Source of the DNA: a virus
Virus record (IMG/VR): IMGVR_UViG_3300032053_000038
Span: 1-64,000 of that record
Reading direction: 5' to 3' (one strand)
DNA length: 64,000 nt
Part shown: piece after piece, positions 52,063 to 60,964 of the stretch
Numbering within the stretch: position 1 is the first letter of the stretch
How the letters are laid out: the number at the start of each line of letters is the position of its first letter
Program-made: the position numbers and the translations under genes
The notes under the pieces: model-generated
The model's database searches: none
What the model was told of the DNA's origin: nothing
What the model saw: only the letters and a program-made list of their open reading frames with translations

Positions 52063-52658
52063 ATTTTCATATACTTTAAGACACCACGACCTACTCTATA
52101 AATCTTTCCACCTACTAGGGAATATCCCTCTAAAATCCTATCTACTTGTCTACGATTATCTTCACCATGATATTCTAATAAAATAATAGAATATGTTAGC
52201 TTGTTAAAATCTTTTAATTTGGAAAGAATATAACCCTCAGCTCCCTCTACGTCTAATTTTAATATAGTTGTTTCAGGTATAGTCTCAGGGGCTACGGTTA
52301 TAATATCTTCAAATTCGTCGGACTGTTCCCCAATCTTATATAAGCTACATTCGCCGATGTTATTCTTTCCTTTATAAAGCCTTGTTAGTGACTTATCACC
52401 TACAGCCTCGTTTCTACAAATAACAGTAGAATTGCTTATTTGAGAAATATTTTTCGACAGTAATTCAAAGTTAGACTTTGAGGGCTCATAACAATGAATA
52501 GTACAACCTGGCCACTTCATTGAAGCCCATACAGCAAAGCTACCAACATTAGCACCTAAGTCTGTAATTGTTGGTGTTCCTTCGTATTGGATATTATATT
52601 CTCCATCTAATACTTGCTGTACATGTGGTACCATCGATTGGGGGCAAGTAATATTCAT
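52059..52658 (-). CDS. FkbM-family SAM-dependent methyltransferase
   Basis: A 199-aa methyltransferase with the SAM-binding motif ITDLGANVGSFA (31-42), the acidic loop IHCYEPSKSNFELL (about 54-67) and KLDVEGAE (about 133-140), typical of FkbM enzymes that O-methylate sugars. Overlap by one base with the glycosyltransferase suggests a two-step modification of the same glycan. The target may be the fibre repeats, the capsid decoration or a host glycan; this is inference. Confidence 0.85.
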   Translation of the reverse strand: MNITCPQSMVPHVQQVLDGEYNIQYEGTPTITDLGANVGSFAVWASMKWPGCTIHCYEPSKSNFELLSKNISQISNSTVICRNEAVGDKSLTRLYKGKNNIGECSLYKIGEQSDEFEDIITVAPETIPETTILKLDVEGAEGYILSKLKDFNKLTYSIILLEYHGEDNRRQVDRILEGYSLVGGKIYRVGRGVLKYMKI

Positions 52659-53368
52659 TATGGTCTAAAGGTATAAGTACCTGCATGTTCTAATACAACA
52701 TTGGTGTTTAGATACACAGGAATTCCATTTTCACGCGCTATACTACAGAATGCCCAATCCTCAGACTCTAAAATGTTGTTTTTAATTCTAATTGGAAAAA
52801 ATTCATATAAGGTTGATATTTCACCTGTATGATGATCCCGTTGCTGATAAGTAGCAACCTTACTCTTTAGGCGATCAAGAACGTTAATATTGATGGCCAT
52901 AAAGCCAGTAGGAACATGCATTACTTCTACTTCCCCATTCACGTCTGCGCATTTTTCCTTATATGTCTTATACTTATCTAAGGACTTATTGTACATAGTA
53001 CCCTTATCACTCTTCTCCGCAAAATATTCAAAGTGTTGAGGTAGAGCATTAAAATTCAAACATATAGGAAGGGTCTTGAGAGGATACGTACCCCCTACAA
53101 TCCCCTTATCTGAATTGCACACAGCGCACAGATCCGCGTAGGTCCAACCCATATCCGCATCAATGAATACTAACTTCTCATATCCCATTTTAAGAGCTTC
53201 ATTAGCTATAGTATTTCTTCCCCGGTTAATCAAGCTCTCATTAGTGAGTGTATAAACTACGAACTCTGCATTGTCTCTAACAAAACATCTAGTAGTTTGA
53301 ATCATGGAGATTAGATAATTTGTCATTACCATCCCCCCATAAGCCGGCGTACCTATAATTACTTTCAT
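52658..53368 (-). CDS. GT-A-type glycosyltransferase
   Basis: A 236-aa enzyme with the pattern of GT2/GT-A folds: KVIIGTPAYGGM at the N-terminus, NRGRNTIANEAL (about 48-59) and the metal-binding D70-A-D72 in FIDADMGW, then an EDWAF segment near residue 210 that may carry the catalytic acid. It would transfer a sugar from a nucleotide donor. AAAGGAAAG precedes the ATG. Coupled with the methyltransferase downstream. Confidence 0.8.
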   Translation of the reverse strand: MKVIIGTPAYGGMVMTNYLISMIQTTRCFVRDNAEFVVYTLTNESLINRGRNTIANEALKMGYEKLVFIDADMGWTYADLCAVCNSDKGIVGGTYPLKTLPICLNFNALPQHFEYFAEKSDKGTMYNKSLDKYKTYKEKCADVNGEVEVMHVPTGFMAININVLDRLKSKVATYQQRDHHTGEISTLYEFFPIRIKNNILESEDWAFCSIARENGIPVYLNTNVVLEHAGTYTFRP

Positions 53369-53396
53369 TTTGCTTTCCTTTTCTTTTTTCTTTTCT

Positions 53397-53723
53397 TTAC
53401 ATTCTGTAACTAAACGAAACTTTTCCTGTCGGCGCTTCTACGAATGTTACTGTAGGAAATGCAAGAGTATAATCGGTTCCACTACCATATACTAACTGAC
53501 CATTCACATATACATGAAGAGAATCGTCAAGGGGTAAATTATCAATAGTAAAAACTAAATTGAATCCGTCGACAGCTTCTGATGGTATCTCGTTGTCTAT
53601 ATATGTTGCAGAAACGGGCACTCCATTAGAATAGACAAAGAAACCGCCTGATAGAATGATATTACCATCTACGACGGTTAAATCACCAATAATTTCACTA
53701 GGGCTTGAGAAAAATCCAGACAT
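53397..53723 (-). CDS. small VNG-module structural protein
   Basis: A 108-aa protein consisting of a VNG-type fibre module: DGFNLVFTI, LHVYVNGQL, GTDYTLAFPTVTFVEAP, FSYRM. The ATG at 53723 comes directly after the stop of the next gene upstream and has GGAG; an earlier in-frame ATG at 53774 is less likely. The module also occurs at 40608 and 47369. Confidence 0.7.
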   Translation of the reverse strand: MSGFFSSPSEIIGDLTVVDGNIILSGGFFVYSNGVPVSATYIDNEIPSEAVDGFNLVFTIDNLPLDDSLHVYVNGQLVYGSGTDYTLAFPTVTFVEAPTGKVSFSYRM

Positions 53724-53724
53724 T

Positions 53725-54267
53725 TTAGTAACTCCAGCTGCGGTAAAGGCCGCTACCAGGTGTAGGTATTCCATCTACCTTTTTTAACCAGATACTGGAA
53801 TGTGCTCGATTATCCATTGAAAAGCCTTCACCCGGTCTTAATCGCCCATGAGTATTAACACCATTAAAACTATATATTAGTGTATCTTTGGTATCATCAT
53901 TGGCTACTGTGATACTAATAGAAGTAAATCCAAATGAACGTTGAACAAAAGAAGTGGTAAGTGCTGCTACGGTATTATCTATATAAAAAGCGTTTGCAGA
54001 GGGAGTAACAGCTGTTTTAATCAACGCAAGTGTTTCTTCTGTTGCCGGATTAATACGAACAGAGTCAACGTCATCAATTCCGATAGCAGTACCTACATCA
54101 AGAGTTACCCCGGTAACATTTGAAGCAAGAACTCCATTATCATCTACTTGAATGGCTATAAGACTTCCATCTGTTTTACGTCCGTAGAGAACAACTATAC
54201 CTTTATTAGCAGTAGTGAGTTCCTGTTGCTGCAAATCCTTCGGAAGTGAATTCTTAAATAGTTGCAT
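53725..54267 (-). CDS. hypothetical structural protein
   Basis: A 180-aa mixed beta protein with a helical start and a Gly/Pro-containing C-terminal half. No family recognised. It lies between the 213-aa protein and the small VNG protein with tight spacing (one- to three-base gaps), so it is probably one of a set of appendage proteins. Confidence 0.6.
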   Translation of the reverse strand: MQLFKNSLPKDLQQQELTTANKGIVVLYGRKTDGSLIAIQVDDNGVLASNVTGVTLDVGTAIGIDDVDSVRINPATEETLALIKTAVTPSANAFYIDNTVAALTTSFVQRSFGFTSISITVANDDTKDTLIYSFNGVNTHGRLRPGEGFSMDNRAHSSIWLKKVDGIPTPGSGLYRSWSY

Positions 54268-54269
54268 AA

Positions 54270-54911
54270 TTATGCCCCGTTACTAATCTCCTTTAGACGT
54301 AGTTGGGCATTATGTATAAGCTGTGGATAAGAATCCTTTTCAACTATAAGATGTAAAAGTTCCCTGTCATTCATGTCCTTAATAGCTTTTAACTTTTGGA
54401 AATAACGTAATTTCGAAAAGTTGCTATAAGAAGGAATATTTCTAATACTTTTTTCTGTTATAGCAAAAGTATTAACCGTACGGGAATCCTTTACAGAAAT
54501 AATTTCGTGAACAGGAAGAGCCTTATCCTTTGGGAATGGATCCATACCAATAGGCTGTGCAGCCGTAGATATAGGATTCGTCAGATCACTAGCTTTAACA
54601 ATGCCGGCTTCCACTTCGTTAATTCCTCTTGAAGGAGCTGAAAATTTTACCTCAACAGGCTTTCGTATAGATCCAATCTCGGTCGCTGGATTTTCCACAA
54701 TGATATAGCCTAATTCTATTAGTCGCTTTAGACAGCCATATAACCTTGACTTTTTAATATCATCGGATGATAAGATCTCTGTAGGTAGATAGTCGCCTCT
54801 TTTTAACGTAACGACCCTCATTCCATTTGTCATCTTAATGAAAAGGTCGGAGATTGTAACTTCGTTAAAATTGCAAATGTATTTCTCTTTCTCTAGCTGT
54901 TCTTTTGTCAT
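54270..54911 (-). CDS. hypothetical protein with possible winged-helix start
   Basis: A 213-aa Lys/Glu-rich protein. Residues about 15-95 look like a winged-helix or beta-wing domain, the rest is flexible with helix near the C-terminus. Function unknown. GGAGAAACG precedes the ATG. The gene marks the boundary of the normal-composition region; beyond it lies the GC-rich cassette. Confidence 0.55.
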   Translation of the reverse strand: MTKEQLEKEKYICNFNEVTISDLFIKMTNGMRVVTLKRGDYLPTEILSSDDIKKSRLYGCLKRLIELGYIIVENPATEIGSIRKPVEVKFSAPSRGINEVEAGIVKASDLTNPISTAAQPIGMDPFPKDKALPVHEIISVKDSRTVNTFAITEKSIRNIPSYSNFSKLRYFQKLKAIKDMNDRELLHLIVEKDSYPQLIHNAQLRLKEISNGA

Positions 54912-55023
54912 TTTTTCGTTTCTCCATCTATATTAAAAGATACATATACTATTCTTTTCCGTAGTTAACTACAGAGTTCTACCCACGGATGCCAAGTATC
55001 ATGTCCGGACCCCCACGTGGAGC

Positions 55024-55140
55024 TTATACCTTCCAGAATAAGCTCCAGCCCTCTATCCGAGTATCTGGGCTAGTGATGGCCACCTTCAGCCGCATCTGCG
55101 TTCCTTCGAGCTCAGTCGTGAACGTAAACTCCCCGCAGTC
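55024..55140 (-). pseudogene. C-terminal remnant of a paralogue of the 968-aa appendage protein
   Basis: In the same frame, directly after the stop of the YkgJ-like gene, about 38 codons read without any start codon up to a TAA at 55024-55026. They include EGTQMRLKVAITSPDT and end SLFWK, matching the end of the 968-aa protein (SGTQMRYKVVLPSLTS...AMFWK). This looks like a truncated duplicate left when the cassette was inserted or recombined. The remaining bases 54912-55023 hold nothing recognisable. Confidence 0.65.
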
Positions 55141-55419
55141 TCATCGCATTATCTTCTTGCACATTTCCCAGTCCGGATTGAAGTCTCTACACACTAGAGG
55201 CCTGTGCTCATAATCCTTGCAGAGCCTGGTGACAGAATCGAACATGACGCAGTCGCCATTCTCTTTTCGGTCCATCCACCACGAAAGCGGACCTTTACAG
55301 GCCCTACGAAACGAACAGAACCCGGTGAGTTGGGCGGCCTCGGCTGGAGTCAGTTTCACTTCCAGATCGGGGTCGCTCGCCAACTGGCAGCATCGCCCAC
55401 AGCCCCTGCAACCCGCCAT
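55141..55419 (-). CDS. YkgJ-like zinc/iron-chelating cluster protein
   Basis: A 92-aa protein with the CxxCxxCC start (CRGCGRCC, residues 4-11) and further cysteines at about 34, 41, 57, 67 and 76, ending HRPLVCRDFNPDWEMC, the pattern of the YkgJ family. The biochemical role of that family is poorly defined; metal binding is expected. GC content is clearly higher than in flanking genes. The start overlaps the upstream stop (TAGATG). Confidence 0.8.
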   Translation of the reverse strand: MAGCRGCGRCCQLASDPDLEVKLTPAEAAQLTGFCSFRRACKGPLSWWMDRKENGDCVMFDSVTRLCKDYEHRPLVCRDFNPDWEMCKKIMR

Positions 55420-58326
55420 CTACTTCCAGAACATTGCGATGTTGTCCAACACTGAGGTCAAACTTGGAAGCACGACCTTGTATCGCATCTGCGTCCCGCT
55501 CGCCTGTCCCGAGATATCGGTCAACTCGGAGTTGGGAACCTCGTAAAACGTCGCCCCGTTATCCCGGCTCGCAAACAGTTGAAGGTCTGGTGTCCCCTCC
55601 GCTACAATGAACGCCTGCGCTGGCTCGACGGATGTAGTGTGAGCCTTGGATACGACATTGGCTGGTATGGCCGCGCTTTCCAGCGATATGGTCCCGACGT
55701 TATACATCCAGAGGATTTCGGCAGGCGTTAGGACTCGGTCAAAGACCGCCACCTCGTCGAGTGTGCCCTTGGCCTGATTGGAACCGGGGTCCCATCCCAT
55801 GATGGTGCTGAGCCCTGTCGATGGGACATAGGGTGTGGTCTCCTCGAACGTCCCGATGGACAGCCCATTCACGAAAAATTCGACATAAGAGGGCACTCCG
55901 TCGGAGTAGTGCTGAACGGCAGAGACATAGTAGAAGACCCCAGCTAGGAACAAATACGGCACATACTGGTCCGCAATCGGGTTTTTCAACAGAGATATCC
56001 CGTAAGCATTTATCTTGAAGCCGAGACCCACAGCCCCATCCTCCAACGAGGTGGTGAATATCGGGATGTCGTTGAGCGTGGCACCTCCCTTCGACGTATA
56101 ACTGGTAGGTTTGACCCAGGCGCACACGCTGAACTCCTGTGTCTCGACGGATTTTAGCGTGGATCCGAGGTTGACCCAGTTGTCCTCTCCCCCAGGAAAC
56201 TCCAATGCGGTGCCCGCCAACCCGGGGACATACGGAATCGGGCTCGCCATTGAGCCGTCAAGACCGTTCCCCGAGCTATCCACAGCTGCCAGCCCCGAGC
56301 CCTCGTCGAACTTCCAGTAACCAGCCAGCCCGGACGGCTTCCCCTGGCTCACTACTAGTTTTTTCTCCCTAGAATACTGATACCCAGTAGATAGGGCGTC
56401 GTCCATATCACCCGCGTTGCTGAAAACGTCGATGAATCCTTTCTCCAACTCGTTGTTGCCGATATTCAGGAGCGTATCGACCTTGAAGTTGGTCTTGGCG
56501 AGATTGGTATTCATCTCACGGTCGAACTCTCCTCCACCAGTCGGAGCATTGACCCACTGAACCGTCCCTTCCGCATCTACAGCGGAAAGGACCTGACCCA
56601 TTGTTGGTGCTGTGACGGTAGGAATCCTAACAGCGCCACTGATGACCACTTTTCCGTCGTGGACTCCTCCACTACTGGAACCACCTTGGATTACGACATC
56701 ACCACCTATAAAGCTGACCGTAGTCTTGACATTGTGAACGAGGATGCCTGTGGCGAAGTAGGAATGTGTGTTCTTAACCTCGAAGTTGTAGGTGGGAATC
56801 TCCTCTACCACCTTCGTGGAAGAGGCTAGGGTCTCCGTCTCACCCTTGTCATTCAGTAGCTCGTCCCCAACCTTGAGGACAGCGGCTTCCTTCCACACTC
56901 CCTTGGAGTGGAAGAGGTGGTTCGGGGTTACCTTTATCTCCCGGCCCCCACTTGTCTTGAGGAGAAGGTACTCGGGCGCTAACTCCTCGGAAGTGGTGTG
57001 GTGCTTGAGGGCCGTGACCTCCGAGGCCCGCAAGGTCTTGGTGCGATTATCATACGACTTCACCACATCGCCGACCTTGATGTCCTCAATTCCCTTGAAG
57101 GTTCCATCCGCCATGGAGATTGGAGTACCGGCAGCGAAGCAGTAGTTGTGAACTAGAACACCAGCGAAATAGGCCTCCGTTCCCTTTACCTCGAAGCTGA
57201 AGGTGGAGATAGGAGACTTGATGAGCACGGACGCCGATACTGACTCCGAGGTTCCTGCCGGAGTGAGCAAAGCATCTCCCACGGATAGGGAGTGTGCTTC
57301 CTTCCACGCACCGTTGACATAAAACAGATGTTCCGGAGTCACCTTCAGTTCGTTACCGGCGCTTGTCCTTAGTGAGATGTACTCCAGGGCGTTGTACTGG
57401 AATGTTCGTGTCACTTCAGAGTTGGTGTAGAGTCCGGTCACCACATCGAAGGACTTGATGAAATCCCCAGCCTTAACCTCCTCGATGGGCTTAGTTGAAC
57501 CATCGGCCATGGAGACTGGGGTTCCGGCGGCGAAACAGTGAAGTGTGTAGTCGGCATCACCACCCACAAGTCGCAGCGTTCCTCCAGTGTATACCGCACT
57601 GATACTTTGCGGCTGTGCCCCCTTGATGTGTCCACCAGATATCGTGTTCTGCCCACCAGTTGCGGTCACTGTCCCCGCATCAAGACCAAGCGGACGAATC
57701 TGGATGGCACCGCCGGGATTCAGCGAGTCGATGAAGGTTGTTCCAGGAGATAGAAGGTCGTTGTAGACATTGGAGATTCCATCTCCACCCACTCCGACTT
57801 CCACCAAGTAATCCCTCACGGAGTTGTCAATCATCTCCGCCGTGACCTGTGTTGCGCCTGACGGGACAGTCACCTCGGCAACGAGGATCGCACCGGAGTC
57901 CGTCACTGGAGCCTGTGCTTCCACCGTCAAGTCTCCCCTGTCAAAGTCCTTCCTCTCAAAACCGTCGGACCCGACTATGTGCTTCGGGCGAAGGACAATG
58001 TACTGCTTCCCAACCGCGACGGTCAGGTCAGCGAGTCTGTTCGGCTCGAACTGCTCCTTGTTCTTATCACTGAGGACAGTGCCATCAATCATGGCAACGT
58101 AGTCCCTGACGCGAATCTGTAGTCCGGTACCCGGAATCGTTTCACCGTTAAGATCCTTGATGTTGCGAACGACACCACCTACGACCATTGTCCCCTTGAT
58201 GGGGAAAAAACCGTCACCCAACTGATTAAGTGCGAGTTGAAGCGAATCTGCTAGCTTAAAGTGGTCCGGAACGGTAACCACCTTAGCGGAACATGAAGTA
58301 ATAGGAATTTGAATTTTTTCTGCCAT
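55420..58326 (-). CDS. virion appendage protein with two tandem Hint (intein-like) domains and a LamG-like domain
   Basis: A 968-aa protein. Residues 1-263 are beta-rich (shaft-like, with a QPQSISAVYTGGTLRLVGGD segment). Two Hint domains follow (264-394 and 396-532). Residues 533-660 are again shaft-like, and 665-870 form a LamG/concanavalin-like domain (GYWKFDEGSG, DSSGNGLDG, FSVCAWVKP, LDEVAVFDRVLTP), likely sugar-binding. The GC-rich codon use is unlike the neighbours. Autoprocessing could cleave the chain and release the Hints, or tether them. Confidence 0.88.
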   Translation of the reverse strand: MAEKIQIPITSCSAKVVTVPDHFKLADSLQLALNQLGDGFFPIKGTMVVGGVVRNIKDLNGETIPGTGLQIRVRDYVAMIDGTVLSDKNKEQFEPNRLADLTVAVGKQYIVLRPKHIVGSDGFERKDFDRGDLTVEAQAPVTDSGAILVAEVTVPSGATQVTAEMIDNSVRDYLVEVGVGGDGISNVYNDLLSPGTTFIDSLNPGGAIQIRPLGLDAGTVTATGGQNTISGGHIKGAQPQSISAVYTGGTLRLVGGDADYTLHCFAAGTPVSMADGSTKPIEEVKAGDFIKSFDVVTGLYTNSEVTRTFQYNALEYISLRTSAGNELKVTPEHLFYVNGAWKEAHSLSVGDALLTPAGTSESVSASVLIKSPISTFSFEVKGTEAYFAGVLVHNYCFAAGTPISMADGTFKGIEDIKVGDVVKSYDNRTKTLRASEVTALKHHTTSEELAPEYLLLKTSGGREIKVTPNHLFHSKGVWKEAAVLKVGDELLNDKGETETLASSTKVVEEIPTYNFEVKNTHSYFATGILVHNVKTTVSFIGGDVVIQGGSSSGGVHDGKVVISGAVRIPTVTAPTMGQVLSAVDAEGTVQWVNAPTGGGEFDREMNTNLAKTNFKVDTLLNIGNNELEKGFIDVFSNAGDMDDALSTGYQYSREKKLVVSQGKPSGLAGYWKFDEGSGLAAVDSSGNGLDGSMASPIPYVPGLAGTALEFPGGEDNWVNLGSTLKSVETQEFSVCAWVKPTSYTSKGGATLNDIPIFTTSLEDGAVGLGFKINAYGISLLKNPIADQYVPYLFLAGVFYYVSAVQHYSDGVPSYVEFFVNGLSIGTFEETTPYVPSTGLSTIMGWDPGSNQAKGTLDEVAVFDRVLTPAEILWMYNVGTISLESAAIPANVVSKAHTTSVEPAQAFIVAEGTPDLQLFASRDNGATFYEVPNSELTDISGQASGTQMRYKVVLPSLTSVLDNIAMFWK
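56731..57141 (-). other. Hint domain 2 (BIL-like, 137 aa)
   Basis: Starts C396-FAAGTP one residue after the first domain and ends ILVHN532, followed by Val, so again without a nucleophile. Block B is TPNHLF. The two copies differ at many positions, so the duplication is not very recent. Confidence 0.88.
57145..57537 (-). other. Hint domain 1 (BIL-like, 131 aa)
   Basis: Starts C264-FAAGTP and ends VLVHN394; block B has TPEHLF. The residue after the terminal Asn is Tyr, not Cys/Ser/Thr, so ligation of the flanks is not expected and cleavage is more likely, as in type-A bacterial intein-like domains. No endonuclease is present. Confidence 0.88.
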
Positions 58327-58336
58327 TATTTTTACC

Positions 58337-58939
58337 TTAGGATAGATTTACGGTAGCCGTATCAGAATGATCTAGCGACGTATTCCCGTTCTGAAGCCCT
58401 AGAAGAACGCTTCCTGCACCAGAAGCAGAAATGGTAGCTGACGCCATACCATGCGACACTGTTAGAAGGACTGGACCAACAACTCCGTTAATCTTCGGAG
58501 AAGCAGCTGTACCACCAGTAATTGCTAGCTCTATGGTAGCAGTATTATTAAATGGATCGAGCACACCAACGCCGTTTGTTACACCGACATTAACTAATGT
58601 ACCTGCATGAGGTCCAGAATAAGTATTATCTGAGCTAGGACCATTTACAGAGAAAAACTGAATAATCATATCACCTGATTGTACCCAAGTTTCAAGAGCT
58701 TCTTGAGAACTGGCTGCACTTAATTCTACGGAAGAATTAACTGTTAATAGGCCGGAATCTCTAAGATGCTTTAAATGAAAAGACTTTGCAAGAACTTCTT
58801 CGGGAGCGTAATCGAGAAGTTCTACGGCAACACCAGGCGTTAGCTGAATGGGTTTTCCTGCAAAATCCACGATGTCGCGTAGATAAACAGGATGAGCCAC
58901 TGATGCGGATAATGTTACATTGTGTGGAACTAAAGACAT
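58337..58939 (-). CDS. small appendage protein sharing an anchor domain with the next gene
   Basis: A 200-aa protein. Residues 1-75 (charged strand, then PEEVLAKSFHLKHLRDSGLL helix) resemble the first 75 residues of the 656-aa protein upstream (EDIAKSNHLARLVALGHIYV), which suggests a common attachment domain. The rest is beta-rich, with a LAITGGTAASPKI segment like the recurring GG module. AAAGGAG site. It may be a fibre or capsid appendage. Confidence 0.7.
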   Translation of the reverse strand: MSLVPHNVTLSASVAHPVYLRDIVDFAGKPIQLTPGVAVELLDYAPEEVLAKSFHLKHLRDSGLLTVNSSVELSAASSQEALETWVQSGDMIIQFFSVNGPSSDNTYSGPHAGTLVNVGVTNGVGVLDPFNNTATIELAITGGTAASPKINGVVGPVLLTVSHGMASATISASGAGSVLLGLQNGNTSLDHSDTATVNLS

Positions 58940-58993
58940 TATGTTTTTCTCCTTTTATGTTTACAAATATATTTCTTTTCCCGTATAAATAAA

Positions 58994-60964
58994 TTATGCA
59001 AACTTAACACGGGTTACTGTAACAGGAAAACCCCCGTCAAAAATTACAAGATTATTTCCAGATATGCTATAGAAGGGAGCTACCCCACCAGTGAGCGCAA
59101 CTCTCCACACGAAATCCGTAACACTTGCGTAATACAGTTGACTCGTGGCACCACTCATCGAGAATTGAAACACCCTACCATTACCCGCAGCTAACATAGC
59201 CATACCAGAAGCACACTGTATCTGTATCGAAGAAGACGAAAGGTCGAAGGGAACAACATAGATAGATGGGCTTGAACTCGCTTTCAAGAAATATTGAGAA
59301 GAGACTTCATCAAACCGGATTGGAGAGGATACATCTGCATCTATTCCACCCGCGAAAGTATAGATAAGTGCACCTGCTTCATCCACAACGGTAAAGGCGT
59401 ATGGAGATGAGCCATCTGTACGTAATACCGCAACCGTCGACTTTCCCGCAACTTCTGATCCAAACGCTAGATAGGGTGCGCTTGTTACAGTCCCTAACTT
59501 CACATAAGAACCCGCCACAAAGTCTGTAGGCGAGTTTGGATCAATTGCCCCATAGAATGAGTCTGTGCCACCATTTAATGTTCCCGATATCCAGATGAGA
59601 CCTCGAGTATCAATGTGACGCACTATCCTCTGAAAATCTATATTATCCAACGTATCTGTTCCGAATGATGTAAATGTGGCTACGTCAAATAACGCGGCCG
59701 TACTCATCACCCCAGTTGTCATGTTGATGTCGTGGAACGCTGTACCCACAACTCCAAATAAAGCGGGTACTCCTGCCAACCTACCTGTAGCAAGACCACC
59801 AGATATCACAGTAATGGAAGAATGCGTAATCGGAGTTATCTCATCCAAAGTTTCTGCATTTCGGATGGATGCTATTGAACCATCTGCATTGGGTACAGAA
59901 TATACGACAACTACTGCATCTACAGCAAGGCCAAACTCTAAGTCTGGTAAAGCAATTCCAAGTAGACTAATCATCGCGGGCGTATTAGACAGAGATGATA
60001 CTCCCATCATTTTATAAATCACATCAGGAACTGTGGACGCTTGCCACGAAGCTACTCCACCTGCATCACTACTAGTAAGAACTTTGCCAGGACCCGCTGT
60101 ACCATCAGAAATTGCGATAGTCCCGTTGAGTAAGATTTTACCATTTATTCCACCGCCAGCGCCAGTTCCAGGACTTAGACTAATTTGACCTCCGCTTCCA
60201 CTGGTGCTTGCACTACCTGCAGTCAAATTGATCGGTCCACCACCGCCCATAGCGCCGACTTCATCACCGGCTGTTATTTCAATAGGCCCCCCACCAGAAG
60301 TGTCACTTGTGTCTCCTGCGTTAAGGTAAATATAGCCACCGGGACCTGTGCTTGCTGCTACGCCCGCATCAACTATAAAAGAACCCCCACGACCGGCCGT
60401 AGAAAAAGGAGTAATTTTAACACCCACATTAAGTCCAGTGATTGCATCCAGGATGCTTGAATCAACAATTCCTGTTCCGGTATTATCGAACTTGACGGCT
60501 TTGTTCGGAGTGCCGCTATAAGAAACTCCGAGAGGAAGACCTACTGTACCATTTCCATCTAAGGTTGTATCTGTAGTTACAAAGGCTAACCCGCCACTTC
60601 CGGGTGTTTGCCAATCAGCTGCAGCTGATCCTGAGGCAGTTAAAACCTGTCCATGAATTGGGGGAACTGAGCCACTTGTACTTATAGGCCCTGAAGTAGA
60701 TTGTAAAGCACCCTCTGAAGCTATCTCTAAAGCATCTACAGAAAGAGCATCGAGATCGAAAGTGTCTACCACATATATATGACCTAGAGCTACCAGTCGA
60801 GCTAAGTGATTAGACTTGGCAATATCCTCTCCAGAAGCATTCGCAGATAGATCAAAGGAGGTCCCTGGATGTAAAATTATTAGTGATCCATCATAATTAA
60901 GTAAGTCATTAATGATGACGTTACCTGTGACAAGATTTGTGACTGTTTTTGGAAGAAGCCTCAT
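58994..60964 (-). CDS. appendage or fibre protein with glycine-rich repeats
   Basis: A 656-aa protein: the shared N-terminal anchor (1-75), a shaft with imperfect Gly/Ser/Thr-rich repeats (about 185-285, each about 22 residues, such as GPGGYIYLNAGDTS), and a C-terminal beta region that may be a propeller-like domain (about 310-656) with repeated FD/YS strand motifs. It lies just downstream of the major capsid gene and could be a capsid or tail fibre. AAGGATAAATAA precedes the ATG. Confidence 0.7.
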   Translation of the reverse strand: MRLLPKTVTNLVTGNVIINDLLNYDGSLIILHPGTSFDLSANASGEDIAKSNHLARLVALGHIYVVDTFDLDALSVDALEIASEGALQSTSGPISTSGSVPPIHGQVLTASGSAAADWQTPGSGGLAFVTTDTTLDGNGTVGLPLGVSYSGTPNKAVKFDNTGTGIVDSSILDAITGLNVGVKITPFSTAGRGGSFIVDAGVAASTGPGGYIYLNAGDTSDTSGGGPIEITAGDEVGAMGGGGPINLTAGSASTSGSGGQISLSPGTGAGGGINGKILLNGTIAISDGTAGPGKVLTSSDAGGVASWQASTVPDVIYKMMGVSSLSNTPAMISLLGIALPDLEFGLAVDAVVVVYSVPNADGSIASIRNAETLDEITPITHSSITVISGGLATGRLAGVPALFGVVGTAFHDINMTTGVMSTAALFDVATFTSFGTDTLDNIDFQRIVRHIDTRGLIWISGTLNGGTDSFYGAIDPNSPTDFVAGSYVKLGTVTSAPYLAFGSEVAGKSTVAVLRTDGSSPYAFTVVDEAGALIYTFAGGIDADVSSPIRFDEVSSQYFLKASSSPSIYVVPFDLSSSSIQIQCASGMAMLAAGNGRVFQFSMSGATSQLYYASVTDFVWRVALTGGVAPFYSISGNNLVIFDGGFPVTVTRVKFA

